Shown: piece by piece, positions 7,633-15,329 of the stretch
How positions within the stretch are numbered: position 1 is the first letter of the stretch
Layout: the number at the start of each line of letters is the position of its first letter
NCBI RefSeq assembly: GCF_015751785.1
Contig: NZ_JADOTY010000001.1
Coordinates: forward strand, 5,022,001-5,086,000
DNA from: Micromonospora vinacea
Lineage (GTDB): Bacteria > Actinomycetota > Actinomycetes > Mycobacteriales > Micromonosporaceae
Reading direction: 5' to 3'
DNA length: 64,000 bases
Translations under genes and position numbers: made by a program
Notes under the pieces: generated by a model
Databases searched by the model: none
What the model was told of the DNA's origin: nothing
Seen by the model: only the letters and a program-made list of their open reading frames with translations

Positions 7633-8658
7633 ATGAGTCACGTGTCGTATCTGTCCGCCGCCAGCGACCTGTCGTCGGTGGGCACGCCCACACTGTGGGC
7701 GGTCACCATCGTCGGCGTCATCCTGCTGCTGGTGCTGGACTTCCTGGTCACGCGTCGCCCGCACGAGGTGTCGATGCGGGAGGCCATCGGCTGGTCGGCG
7801 TTCTACATAGCGCTGCCGCTGGCGTTCGGTGGCTGGCTCTGGGCCCGCTACGGCTCCCAGCAGGGCGTCGAGTACCTGACCGGCTACCTGGTGGAAAAGT
7901 CGCTCTCGGTCGACAACCTCTTCGTCTTCATGCTGCTGTTGGCGGCGTTCGCGGTGCCGGCGGTGCTCGCCCAGCGGGTGCTGCTCTACGGCATCGCCGG
8001 CGCGCTGGTGCTGCGGGCCGTCTTCATCGCCCTCGGCGCGGCGGCGTTGCAGACCCTCGACTTCGCCTTCCTGCTCTTCGCGATCATCCTCATCGCCACA
8101 GCGGTGAAGCTGCTGCGCGATGCCATGTCCGGGCATCAGCAGGAAGTCGACATCAACAACATGCGGTCGGTGAAGCTGCTGCGCAAGGTCATGCCGGTGG
8201 TCGACGACTACCACGGCACCAAGATGACCGTCCGGCAGGGCGCGAAGCGGGCACTCACGCCGTTCGCCCTGGTGGTGGTCGCGGTGCTGGCCACCGACGT
8301 CGTCTTCGCTGTCGACTCGGTGCCGGCGGTCTACGGCATCACCGAGGACCCGTACCTGGTGTTCGCCACCAACGCGTTCGCCCTGCTCGGCCTGCGGGCG
8401 CTCTACTTCGTCCTGCACGCGGCGCTGAGCCGGCTGGTGCACCTCAGCTACGGCCTGGCCATCATCCTGGCGTTCATCGGCCTCAAGCTGGGTCTGCACT
8501 GGGCGCACGGCATCTGGGACAGCGTGCCGCAGATTCCCACCCTGGCCTCGCTCGGCGTGATCATCGGTGTGCTGGTGGTCGTCACCCTGACCAGCCTGCG
8601 CGCCACCCGGGGCGGTGACCTGCCCGAGGACCGCAAGGTCGTCGCGGAACGGCACTGA
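7633..8658 (+). CDS. TerC family integral membrane protein, probable Mn2+ exporter
   Basis: A 341-residue TerC/Alx family protein with about nine membrane segments. Conserved acidic motifs lie within helices: E-K-S-L-S-V-D-N-L-F-V (about 88-98) and A-T-D-V-V-F-A-V-D-S-V-P-A (about 222-234), the family's metal-binding signature. TerC/Alx proteins export Mn2+ or metallate exoenzymes. The upstream Mn2+-type riboswitch supports a manganese role. The start has GAGGAG seven bases upstream. Confidence 0.93.
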   Translation: MSHVSYLSAASDLSSVGTPTLWAVTIVGVILLLVLDFLVTRRPHEVSMREAIGWSAFYIALPLAFGGWLWARYGSQQGVEYLTGYLVEKSLSVDNLFVFMLLLAAFAVPAVLAQRVLLYGIAGALVLRAVFIALGAAALQTLDFAFLLFAIILIATAVKLLRDAMSGHQQEVDINNMRSVKLLRKVMPVVDDYHGTKMTVRQGAKRALTPFALVVVAVLATDVVFAVDSVPAVYGITEDPYLVFATNAFALLGLRALYFVLHAALSRLVHLSYGLAIILAFIGLKLGLHWAHGIWDSVPQIPTLASLGVIIGVLVVVTLTSLRATRGGDLPEDRKVVAERH

Positions 8659-8663
8659 CCGCG

Positions 8664-8717
8664 CCGCGCCGGCTGACGAGGGGGTAAGCGGGAAAGCTCC
8701 CGCCCCGGCCGGCGCGG
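8664..8717 (+). terminator. Nested hairpin terminator after terC
   Basis: An outer stem CCGCGCCGG/CCGGCGCGG encloses an inner GCGGGA-AAGC-TCCCGC hairpin, directly after the terC stop and before the next gene. Confidence 0.6.
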
Positions 8718-8733
8718 GTGGTACGACTGTGCA

Positions 8734-9333
8734 ATGGGAATCGTGTCACCGGGCTTTCAGGGTCGGCCCCGAACGCAGGAGCCGGCCCTGCCACCCGGTC
8801 AGTATCTGACCGAGGACTTTCCGGTGCTCTCGGCCGGCCCGACGCCCCGGGTGTCACTGGACACCTGGGAGTTCGTCATCTCCGCCGAGAACGGCAGCGA
8901 ACACCGCTGGTCGTGGCAGGAGCTGATGGCCCTGCCGCAGGAGACGCCGATGGTGGACATCCACTGCGTCACCCGCTGGTCCAAGCTGGGCACCAACTGG
9001 CAGGGCGTCTCACTGGACACGCTGCTCGCCGACGTCGACACGGGGGCGCACTTCGCGCTGGCGCACTCCTACGGCGGGTACACCACCAACCTGCCCCTCG
9101 ACGACCTGCGCGGCGGTCAGGCCTGGGTGGTGCACACCTTCGACGGCGCCCCGCTGCCCGCCGAGCACGGCGGGCCGGCGCGACTGCTGGTGCCGCACCT
9201 GTACTTCTGGAAGTCCGCCAAGTGGGTGCGCGGCCTCCGGCTCAAGACGATGGACGAGCCGGGGTTCTGGGAGACCGCCGGGTACCACGACTACGGCGAC
9301 CCGTGGCGCGAACAGCGGTACCAGGGTGACTGA
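8734..9333 (+). CDS. Sulfite oxidase-like molybdopterin oxidoreductase
   Basis: A 199-residue single-domain protein of the SUOX/MsrP fold. D-I-H-C-V-T-R-W (Cys78) supplies the molybdenum-ligand cysteine, followed by the L-G-x-x-W-x-G-V and A-H-S-Y-G-G-Y-T-T-N-L motifs of the cofactor pocket. No Tat signal or dimerisation domain is present, so it should be cytosolic and is shorter than MsrP. It overlaps the following flavin reductase by eight bases, so the two are made together and probably form an electron-transfer pair. Substrate unknown. Confidence 0.88.
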   Translation: MGIVSPGFQGRPRTQEPALPPGQYLTEDFPVLSAGPTPRVSLDTWEFVISAENGSEHRWSWQELMALPQETPMVDIHCVTRWSKLGTNWQGVSLDTLLADVDTGAHFALAHSYGGYTTNLPLDDLRGGQAWVVHTFDGAPLPAEHGGPARLLVPHLYFWKSAKWVRGLRLKTMDEPGFWETAGYHDYGDPWREQRYQGD

Positions 9334-10105
9334 GCGCGCAGCGGCGACGAGCACCCAGCGTCGGACGCCGAACCGTTGGCAGGTTGGCCGCCTGGTGGAG
9401 CGCCGGGTGGAGACACCCACCGCGCAGACCCTGGTGCTGGAGGTGCCGGACTGGCCGGGGCACCTGCCCGGGCAGCACGTCGACCTGCGGCTCACCGCCC
9501 CGGACGGCTACCAGGCGGCCCGGTCGTACTCGATCGCCGGGCCGGCCGTGGACGGGCCCGGAGGCCCGCGCATCGAGGTGACAGTGCAGCGGGTGCACGA
9601 CGGCGAGGTGTCCCCGTACCTCATTGATGTCTTTGGTGCCGGCGACCCGGTGGAGGTCCGCGGACCGCTCGGTGGCTGGTTCATCTGGCGGCCCGAGGAG
9701 ACCGCGCCGGTGCAGCTCGTCGCTGGCGGCTCCGGCGTCGTGCCGCTGATGGCGATGATCCGGGCCCGGCGGGCGGTGGGCAGCAAGGCGCCGTTCCGGC
9801 TGATCTACTCGGTGCGCACCCCCGGCGACGTGATCTACGCCGACGAGCTGCGCCGCCGGGTCCGCGACGACTTCGGGTTGGACGTCGCGTACGTCTACAC
9901 CCGTGAGGCGCCCGAGGGTTGGCGCGGTGAGCCGCACCGGATCGGGCTGGCCGATGTCAACACGCACGGGTGGCCACCGGACCTGGAACCGCTCACCTAC
10001 GTCTGTGGCCCGACCGCGTTCGTGGAGACCGTGGCCGACCTTCTGGTGGGGCTGGGTCACCCGTCGCGTCGGGTCAAGACCGAACGCTTCGGCCCCACCG
10101 GCTGA
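9326..10105 (+). CDS. FAD/NAD(P)H-dependent oxidoreductase (ferredoxin reductase-like)
   Basis: A 259-residue FNR-family reductase. R-S-Y-S-I-A-G (66-72) binds FAD, G-G-S-G-V-V-P (134-140) starts the NAD(P)H domain, and Y-V-C-G-P-T (225-230) is the C-terminal signature. It has no 2Fe-2S domain, so electrons should pass to a partner; the overlapping molybdoenzyme is the obvious candidate. GTG start inside the upstream gene implies translational coupling. Confidence 0.92.
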   Translation: MTERAAATSTQRRTPNRWQVGRLVERRVETPTAQTLVLEVPDWPGHLPGQHVDLRLTAPDGYQAARSYSIAGPAVDGPGGPRIEVTVQRVHDGEVSPYLIDVFGAGDPVEVRGPLGGWFIWRPEETAPVQLVAGGSGVVPLMAMIRARRAVGSKAPFRLIYSVRTPGDVIYADELRRRVRDDFGLDVAYVYTREAPEGWRGEPHRIGLADVNTHGWPPDLEPLTYVCGPTAFVETVADLLVGLGHPSRRVKTERFGPTG

Positions 10106-10140
10106 CCACCCGCTCGCTCACGCAGTGTCGAGGAGATTCG

Positions 10141-10434
10141 ATGACCGAGATGTCGTACCTGGACGGCAACATGCTCGACGGCCCGATGCGGGAGCTGTTC
10201 ACCGTCGACCTGAGCAGCGCGATGGGCCGCTGTGAGAACTGCGGGACGACCGGCTCGATGGCCAGCCTGCACGTCTACTCGCACGCCCCGGGTCTCGTCG
10301 CCCGCTGCCCCTCCTGCGAGGAGGTGATGGTGCGTCTGGTGCGTGGTCCGGACCGGGCCTGGCTGGACATGCGCGGCACCACGTTCCTCCAGGTGCCGAT
10401 GCCGATGGAGCAGACGTTCCCCGGCCCGCTCTGA
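10141..10434 (+). CDS. DUF6510-like zinc-ribbon protein
   Basis: A 97-residue protein with two C-x-x-C pairs, C-E-N-C at 31-34 and C-P-S-C at 56-59, spaced like a small zinc ribbon. Family assignment (DUF6510) is from memory of the pattern L-D-G-N-x-L-x-G followed by the zinc ribbon. GAGGAG lies six bases before the ATG. It follows the molybdoenzyme/reductase pair by 35 bp and probably belongs to the same transcript; its role there is unknown. Confidence 0.8.
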   Translation: MTEMSYLDGNMLDGPMRELFTVDLSSAMGRCENCGTTGSMASLHVYSHAPGLVARCPSCEEVMVRLVRGPDRAWLDMRGTTFLQVPMPMEQTFPGPL

Positions 10435-10468
10435 CAGAACGCTCGCCCGGCTGAGGCAGGATGGCCGG

Positions 10469-10888
10469 ATGAGCGCCGGTCGGTGGAGTGGTGTGCCGCT
10501 CGCGGTCCGGTGCGTGGTGGCGGTGGCCGTGCTGGTCTTCGCCTACGGCACCGCGGTGCACGTGGTGCAGTTGCTCCTGCCCCAGTTCGGGCCGCAGCTC
10601 GCCCTGCCCGGGTGGCTGGCGTTCTACTTCACGTCCCTGACGCTGTGGGATCCGTTGGCGGCGTTGCTGTTGGCCGCTCGCCGGGTGGAGGGGCTCGTGT
10701 TGGGCTGCGCGGTGCTGGTGACGGACGCGGCCGCGAACGGGTACGCCAACTACGTGCTGGACCCGGCGGGCGGCGTCACCCCGGGCCGGATCGGGCAGGC
10801 CGTCATCACCGCCCTCGCCGTTGGTCTCGTCGCGCTCAGCCCGTGGCTGGCGCCATGGTTCGCCCGGTCGGCGGTCCAGGGGCGCTGA
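10469..10888 (+). CDS. Small four-helix membrane protein
   Basis: A 139-residue hydrophobic protein with about four membrane helices (roughly 9-29, 48-70, 72-90, 106-128). The ATG at the start of MSAGRWSGVPLAVR is used; an ATG eight bases upstream is out of frame. It lies 34 bp downstream of the zinc-ribbon gene and ends ten bases before a convergent gene. I do not recognise the family. Confidence 0.75.
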   Translation: MSAGRWSGVPLAVRCVVAVAVLVFAYGTAVHVVQLLLPQFGPQLALPGWLAFYFTSLTLWDPLAALLLAARRVEGLVLGCAVLVTDAAANGYANYVLDPAGGVTPGRIGQAVITALAVGLVALSPWLAPWFARSAVQGR

Positions 10889-10898
10889 CCCTGTCCCG

Positions 10899-11828
10899 CT
10901 ACGGCGTATCCTGGTTGGCTTGGGCGAGGACGGCGCGCACGGCTTCGACCACGGCGGCGGGTTGGTCCTTGTGGATGTAGTGGCCGCTGTCGGGCACCAC
11001 GACGTGGACGCCGTGTGGGAAGACCGCGGCGGTCTGGTCGGCGAGGTCATCGGAGCGCTGTCGCAGGGCCGCCGGTTTGCCGCGGGTCGCGGTCAGGATT
11101 CTCATCGGTATGTCGGGGGCGGTCGACGTCGCGCGCGCGGCGCGCACCTCCCGGGTGCAGGTGTTGGCGAGGCGGTTCTCCGCCCGAATGGTCGTGACCT
11201 GAGCGAATGTGCGATAGCTGGCCCGGTACGCGTGGGTGATCGATGCCTGGGTCTCCGGGTCGTCGGTGCAGCGCTCCGCGAGCGTGCGGCCCATGGTCGC
11301 CGCGATCCGATCGAAGAGCCCGATCGCCTTGAGCACCGGGATGGCGTTGAGCAGGAGGTTCGATGAGACACGCAGAGGCAGTGGCACCTCTGCCGTGCTG
11401 TCCTCGTGGAACGGATCGAGCAGGACCAGGCCGAGCGTCTGGTCGGGACGGGCGAAAGCGGCTAGTTGGGCGAGCAGTCCGCCCCAGCTGTGACCGACCA
11501 GCACTGCGGGACCGACGTCGTCCAGGAGTGCCACGAGGTCGCGTACCTGGGAGCCCAGTGTCAGCCGCGAGTCGGCGTCACTGGCTCCCAGACCGGCCCG
11601 GTCGTAGGCGATGACGCGGGCCCTCTCGGCCAGCGAAGGGAGGACGACGGCCCAGTCCAGCCCGACTTCGCCGGCCCCGGAGACCAGGACGACCGGTGGT
11701 GTGGCGCTGCCGGCTGCCACCCACCGCAACTGTCGGTCGGACTCCCGGGTCAGCCGGCCACTGTCGACACCAGTTGGTACCAGGCTGGACAGCGCGACGA
11801 CGACGGGGTCCTGCGACTCGGCATCCAT
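10899..11828 (-). CDS. Alpha/beta hydrolase
   Basis: A 309-residue cytosolic alpha/beta hydrolase. The nucleophile elbow is G-H-S-W-G-G (112-117, Ser114); V-S-G-A-G-E near 49-54 gives the oxyanion region; the C-terminal D-S-G-H-Y-I-H holds the catalytic His. A strong AAGGAGG precedes the ATG. The lid region (about 150-230) is helical and variable, so the substrate cannot be predicted. Confidence 0.9.
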   Translation of the reverse strand: MDAESQDPVVVALSSLVPTGVDSGRLTRESDRQLRWVAAGSATPPVVLVSGAGEVGLDWAVVLPSLAERARVIAYDRAGLGASDADSRLTLGSQVRDLVALLDDVGPAVLVGHSWGGLLAQLAAFARPDQTLGLVLLDPFHEDSTAEVPLPLRVSSNLLLNAIPVLKAIGLFDRIAATMGRTLAERCTDDPETQASITHAYRASYRTFAQVTTIRAENRLANTCTREVRAARATSTAPDIPMRILTATRGKPAALRQRSDDLADQTAAVFPHGVHVVVPDSGHYIHKDQPAAVVEAVRAVLAQANQDTP

Positions 11829-11907
11829 TCGGCCTCCTTGTCAGGCGCTTCTGATCGACGTCGGCTCGGTCGGGTGCACGTGGTCTGGTCGCGAAGCGAG
11901 GAGCCTC

Positions 11908-12552
11908 TCAGTGGCGGAGGAGGTCGTAGGCCCGGGCGAGGTCGTCGGCCCACTGTGAGTCGTAGTCACGTTCCCACGCGCGGTGCAGGCGGTCGCGGGT
12001 CGCCTCTCGGCGTAACCAGTCGCCCAGGGCGCTCGGCTTCTGACTGGTGAAGTTGAGTCTGCTGACCAGCTCGGCCAGGTGACGGTCTGCCGGCGGGGTG
12101 AGCGTGGCGTCCCAGACGTCGAGGAATCGTTCGACGCGCTCGCCGGCCGCGTGGGCCGCGTCGAGGAAGTCCGTCGGGTCGGTGAACGACCCGAGCCGCG
12201 ACGGATGATCCGCCAGCAACGCCCGCCACACCACGTCGAGGTACGCGTCGATGGCCTCCTGCTCGACCCGCGGCCAGGTGCGCCACTCCTCATAGCGGAG
12301 TTTGCCCAAGACGATGACCGGTTCCAGCTCGTCGGACCCGAGCAGGCGCTCAAGGAGCACGGGGAGCAGGGCCTTCACGTCCACACGTCCGCCGACCGTG
12401 TTGCCGAGGCTGATGGTCAGCGAGAAGAGGTCGTGCTCGTCGACCAGCACCGAGCCCTCGCAGTGCGGGCAGCCGTCGAGCACCGCACGGCGCGGATACC
12501 GGGCGAACGCGTCCCGTACGCCCGCCAGGGCCGCCGTCAGCTCGTTCTCCAC
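11908..12552 (-). CDS. Hypothetical cytosolic protein
   Basis: A 214-residue protein I do not recognise, rich in helices, with an N-terminal C-P-H-C pair (about residues 27-30) that could bind metal and a W/R-rich middle (E-E-W-R-T-W-P-R-V-E-Q-E-A). A GTG start at VENELTAALAGV is preferred over upstream starts because coding character begins there. It lies 79 bp upstream of the hydrolase on the same strand. Confidence 0.65.
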   Translation of the reverse strand: MENELTAALAGVRDAFARYPRRAVLDGCPHCEGSVLVDEHDLFSLTISLGNTVGGRVDVKALLPVLLERLLGSDELEPVIVLGKLRYEEWRTWPRVEQEAIDAYLDVVWRALLADHPSRLGSFTDPTDFLDAAHAAGERVERFLDVWDATLTPPADRHLAELVSRLNFTSQKPSALGDWLRREATRDRLHRAWERDYDSQWADDLARAYDLLRH

Positions 12553-12616
12553 CGGCCGATTCTCGCATCGACGACTTACTGCGTGGTGCCCGCGAGCAGC
12601 CACCGTCGGACGGCTG

Positions 12617-12961
12617 TCAGGCAGCAGCGGGTTCGTCGATGGTGGTGCCGGTACGTGCGGCCCGCGCGGCGCCCCAGTCGTAGAGGGCCTGCAACACCGG
12701 GGCCAGGCTGAGTCCTTCGTCGGTGAGCCGGTACTCGACGTGGGGTGGTGTGGTCTCTTGGTCGTGCCGCAGGACGAGCCCGTCGGCCTCCAACTCGCGC
12801 AGACGCTGGGTCAGCATCTTCTCGCTGATCCCTGGCATCCGGCGGCGCAGTTCGCCGTAGCGGTGTACGCCCTCCTTGAGATGGGCCAGGATCACGGGTC
12901 GCCATTTTCCGCCGACAATGTCGACGGCGAGCTCCACCGGGCAGTGGTATCGCTTGGGCAT
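12617..12961 (-). CDS. HxlR family winged-helix regulator
   Basis: A 114-residue HxlR/YodB-type transcription factor. The N-terminal C-P-V-E-L-A-V-D-I-V-G-G-K-W motif (Cys7) is the family hallmark and the cysteine often senses quinones or electrophiles. G-I-S-E-K-M-L-T-Q-R-L is the recognition helix and V-E-Y-R-L-T the wing. GGGAGG precedes the chosen ATG; an ATG six codons upstream would fall into the operator. It is divergent from the ABM-globin gene, its likely target. Confidence 0.92.
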   Translation of the reverse strand: MPKRYHCPVELAVDIVGGKWRPVILAHLKEGVHRYGELRRRMPGISEKMLTQRLRELEADGLVLRHDQETTPPHVEYRLTDEGLSLAPVLQALYDWGAARAARTGTTIDEPAAA

Positions 12962-12975
12962 CGGGGCCTCCCTCA

Positions 12976-12997
12976 GCACGTACCAAAAGGTGCGTAC
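12976..12997. promoter_or_regulatory. Candidate HxlR operator
   Basis: GCACGTACC-AAAA-GGTGCGTAC is an inverted repeat (7 of 9 arm bases match) containing two GTAC cores, the usual HxlR/YodB site. It lies between the hxlR start and the divergent ABM-globin gene, where a bound dimer could repress both promoters. Confidence 0.6.
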
Positions 12998-13026
12998 TTG
13001 ATCATCGCCGCTGCGGGTGTTCAGCT

Positions 13027-13797
13027 GTGTCCATGGTGATCGAGTACATCAGGTACCGCGTGCCGCAGGAACGGCTGGACGGTTTCGAGGCGGCGTACGA
13101 GCGGGCCGCAGGCGCGTTACGCGCCGCGCCGCAGTGTGTGGACTACGAGTTGAGCCGCTGCCTGGACGACCCCGCCTGCTACCTGCTGCGCATCACCTGG
13201 ACATCGGTGGACGAGCACCTGTTGGGGTTTCGGGGCGGCCCGGTGTTCGGGCAGTTCTTCGCCGCGATCAAGCCGTACGTCGAGGACATCCAGGAGATGC
13301 GGCACTACGCTCCAACGTCGGTTGCCGGCCCTGGTGGCGCTGCGCCGCCGAGCCTGCACGAGTGGGCCGGCGGCACCGACGCGTTCAGGAAACTCTGCGA
13401 TGCCTTCTACCGACTGGTCCGCTCCGACGACCTGCTCGCGCCGATGTTCGCCCACATGCACCCCGACCATGCCCGACATGTGGCGGTATGGCTTGCCGAG
13501 GTCTTCGGCGGACCGGCCACCTACACGATGGAGCACGGCGGTTACCGCCACATGCTCGGCCAGCACCTGGGCAGGGCGATCACCGAGGCGCAGCGTCGGC
13601 GGTGGGTCAACCTGATGATGGACGCTGCCGACGAGGTCGGCCTACCCGATGATCCGGAGTTTCGCGCCGCCTTCGCGAGCTACCTGGAGTGGGGCACCCG
13701 GTTGGCGGTGGGCAATTCTCAACCGGACGCGGACCCGGTCCGGCAGGCACCGGTCCCACGCTGGGGCTGGGGTGTGGCCCCGCCCTACCGGGGATGA
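13027..13797 (+). CDS. ABM monooxygenase domain fused to truncated haemoglobin
   Basis: A 256-residue two-domain protein. Residues 1 to about 95 are an antibiotic-biosynthesis-monooxygenase (ABM) ferredoxin-like domain (M-V-I-E-Y-I-R-Y-R-V start). Residues about 115-240 are a group II truncated haemoglobin: F-Y-x-L-V near the B helix, V-F-G-G-P-A-T-Y, a proximal-type His in M-L-G-Q-H and a Trp at the G8 position (R-R-W-V-N-L-M). Such fusions are known from streptomycetes and are thought to link O2/NO chemistry to quinone or small-molecule oxidation. Divergent from hxlR. The start may be GTG here or the ATG two codons later. Confidence 0.88.
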   Translation: MSMVIEYIRYRVPQERLDGFEAAYERAAGALRAAPQCVDYELSRCLDDPACYLLRITWTSVDEHLLGFRGGPVFGQFFAAIKPYVEDIQEMRHYAPTSVAGPGGAAPPSLHEWAGGTDAFRKLCDAFYRLVRSDDLLAPMFAHMHPDHARHVAVWLAEVFGGPATYTMEHGGYRHMLGQHLGRAITEAQRRRWVNLMMDAADEVGLPDDPEFRAAFASYLEWGTRLAVGNSQPDADPVRQAPVPRWGWGVAPPYRG

Positions 13798-13893
13798 GCC
13801 CGCCGAAACTCGGGTGCGCTCTACCTGGCGCACCCCTAGGCTCCCGCTCCGACGGCTGGCACGGCGTCCGTCCGATGGGAGATGAGCGCAGCG

Positions 13894-14616
13894 ATGACTG
13901 CACACCTGTTCGCGATCAGCTTCGACGCGAGCGAGCCTCTGCGGCTCGCGCAGTTCTGGTCCGGGCTCCTGGGGCGGGACATCGTCGACGATCCGCACGA
14001 CGGCATCCTGCTCCTACCCAGAAACGACAACGAGTTCCACCTCCGCTTCGCCCCGAACCAGCAGCCGAAGGTCGTCCAGAACCGGATGCACTTCGACCTG
14101 ACCAGCAGTTCGCTGGAGGACCAGCGGCAGACGGTGGCCAGGGCACTGGAACTCGGCGCGCGGCATGCCGACATCGGGCAGGGCCCGGAGATCGATCACG
14201 TGGTGCTCGCCGACCCTGAGGGCAACGAGTTCGACGTCATCGCTCCGGGCAACAAGTTCCTCGCCGGCTGCGGCTTCGTCGGAGCGTTGGCCTGCGACGG
14301 GTCGCAGGCGGTCGGCTACTTCTGGAGCCAGGCGCTGGGGTGGCCGCTGGTCTGGGACCAGGACGAGGAGACCGCGATCCAGGCACCGAACGGCGGCACG
14401 AAGATCTCCTGGGGCGGTCCGCCGTACATGCCGAATGGCGGCCGGGATCGGGTGCGGTTCGACCTCGCCCCGGCTGGCGACGTCGATTGGCAGGTCGAGG
14501 TCGACCGTCTGCTTTCGCTCGGGGCGACGCGGGTCGACACCGACCAGGACGGGACAGGCCGACTGGTGCTGGCCGACCCCGATGGTCAGGAGTTCAGCCT
14601 GCTGACGTCCCGCTAG
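13894..14616 (+). CDS. VOC (glyoxalase-like) family protein, two domains
   Basis: A 240-residue protein built from two vicinal-oxygen-chelate halves, each ending in a D-P-E/D-G-N/Q-E-F motif (near residues 106-113 and 227-234). Metal-ligand positions are mostly not the canonical His/Glu set, so it may be a binding rather than a catalytic protein. The start is uncertain: ATG four codons upstream has GGAG only one base away; the chosen ATG gives the usual MTAHLFAISFDAS beginning. Confidence 0.82.
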   Translation: MTAHLFAISFDASEPLRLAQFWSGLLGRDIVDDPHDGILLLPRNDNEFHLRFAPNQQPKVVQNRMHFDLTSSSLEDQRQTVARALELGARHADIGQGPEIDHVVLADPEGNEFDVIAPGNKFLAGCGFVGALACDGSQAVGYFWSQALGWPLVWDQDEETAIQAPNGGTKISWGGPPYMPNGGRDRVRFDLAPAGDVDWQVEVDRLLSLGATRVDTDQDGTGRLVLADPDGQEFSLLTSR

Positions 14617-14686
14617 CGCGACAGTGCGGGGGTCACCTGGCGGGCGGTTGGACAACGACGGCCCCGGTCGGTCAGAGTGGTCCGCC

Positions 14687-15214
14687 GTGAGATATCTGCG
14701 TACCGGTGGTCCCGCCGCGATCCGCCGGCCCCGGCCCACCGACTCCGACGAGTTCGTGGCCGCCGTGCGGCGCAGTCGGGACCTGCACCACCCGTGGTTG
14801 GCCGCGCCGGCCAACCCGGAGGAGTACGAGCTCTATCTGCGCCGGATCCGTCGCCGCGACAGCGCCGGCTACCTGATCTGCGACCGGGCCAGCGGCGAGA
14901 TAGCCGGCTACGTGAACATCAGCGGGATCGTGTTGGGCGCGCTGCGTGGTGGCTTCCTCGGGTACGCGGCCTTCCTGCCGTACAGCGGAACCGGGCACGC
15001 GTCGGCGGGCGTGGCCCTGGTGATCGACCACGCGTTCACAGCGGTGGGCCTGCACCGGCTGGAGGCGAACATCCAACCGGGCAACGAGCCGTCGCGGCGG
15101 GTGGCCCGCAAGCTGGGTTTCCGGTTGGAGGGTTTCTCCCCGGACTACCTGTTCATCGACGGCGGCTGGCGCGACCACGAGCGCTGGGCGATCACCGCAC
15201 CAACGCCCGCCTGA
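14687..15214 (+). CDS. GNAT family N-acetyltransferase (RimJ/RimL type)
   Basis: A 175-residue acetyltransferase. The RimJ/L-like core shows G-Y-V-N-I-S-G-I-V (beta4), L-G-Y-A-A-F-L-P-Y with acetyl-CoA-binding G-T-G-H-A-S-A-G, and the family's A-N-I-Q-P-G-N-E-P-S-R-R-V-A-R-K-L-G-F-R near residues 123-142. Likely substrate is an N-terminal or small-molecule amine. GTG start with CAGAGT about eight bases upstream suggests a leaderless mRNA. Confidence 0.9.
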   Translation: MRYLRTGGPAAIRRPRPTDSDEFVAAVRRSRDLHHPWLAAPANPEEYELYLRRIRRRDSAGYLICDRASGEIAGYVNISGIVLGALRGGFLGYAAFLPYSGTGHASAGVALVIDHAFTAVGLHRLEANIQPGNEPSRRVARKLGFRLEGFSPDYLFIDGGWRDHERWAITAPTPA

Positions 15215-15329
15215 CCGTCGGGCCGGCCGAACCCGGCCGATGGCAGGGCTTCACTGCGGGAGCGGAGTCCGGAACTTTCACCCGGACGGGGTGATGACGC
15301 TCCGTACCCTGCTTCCTACGGTGGGTGTC

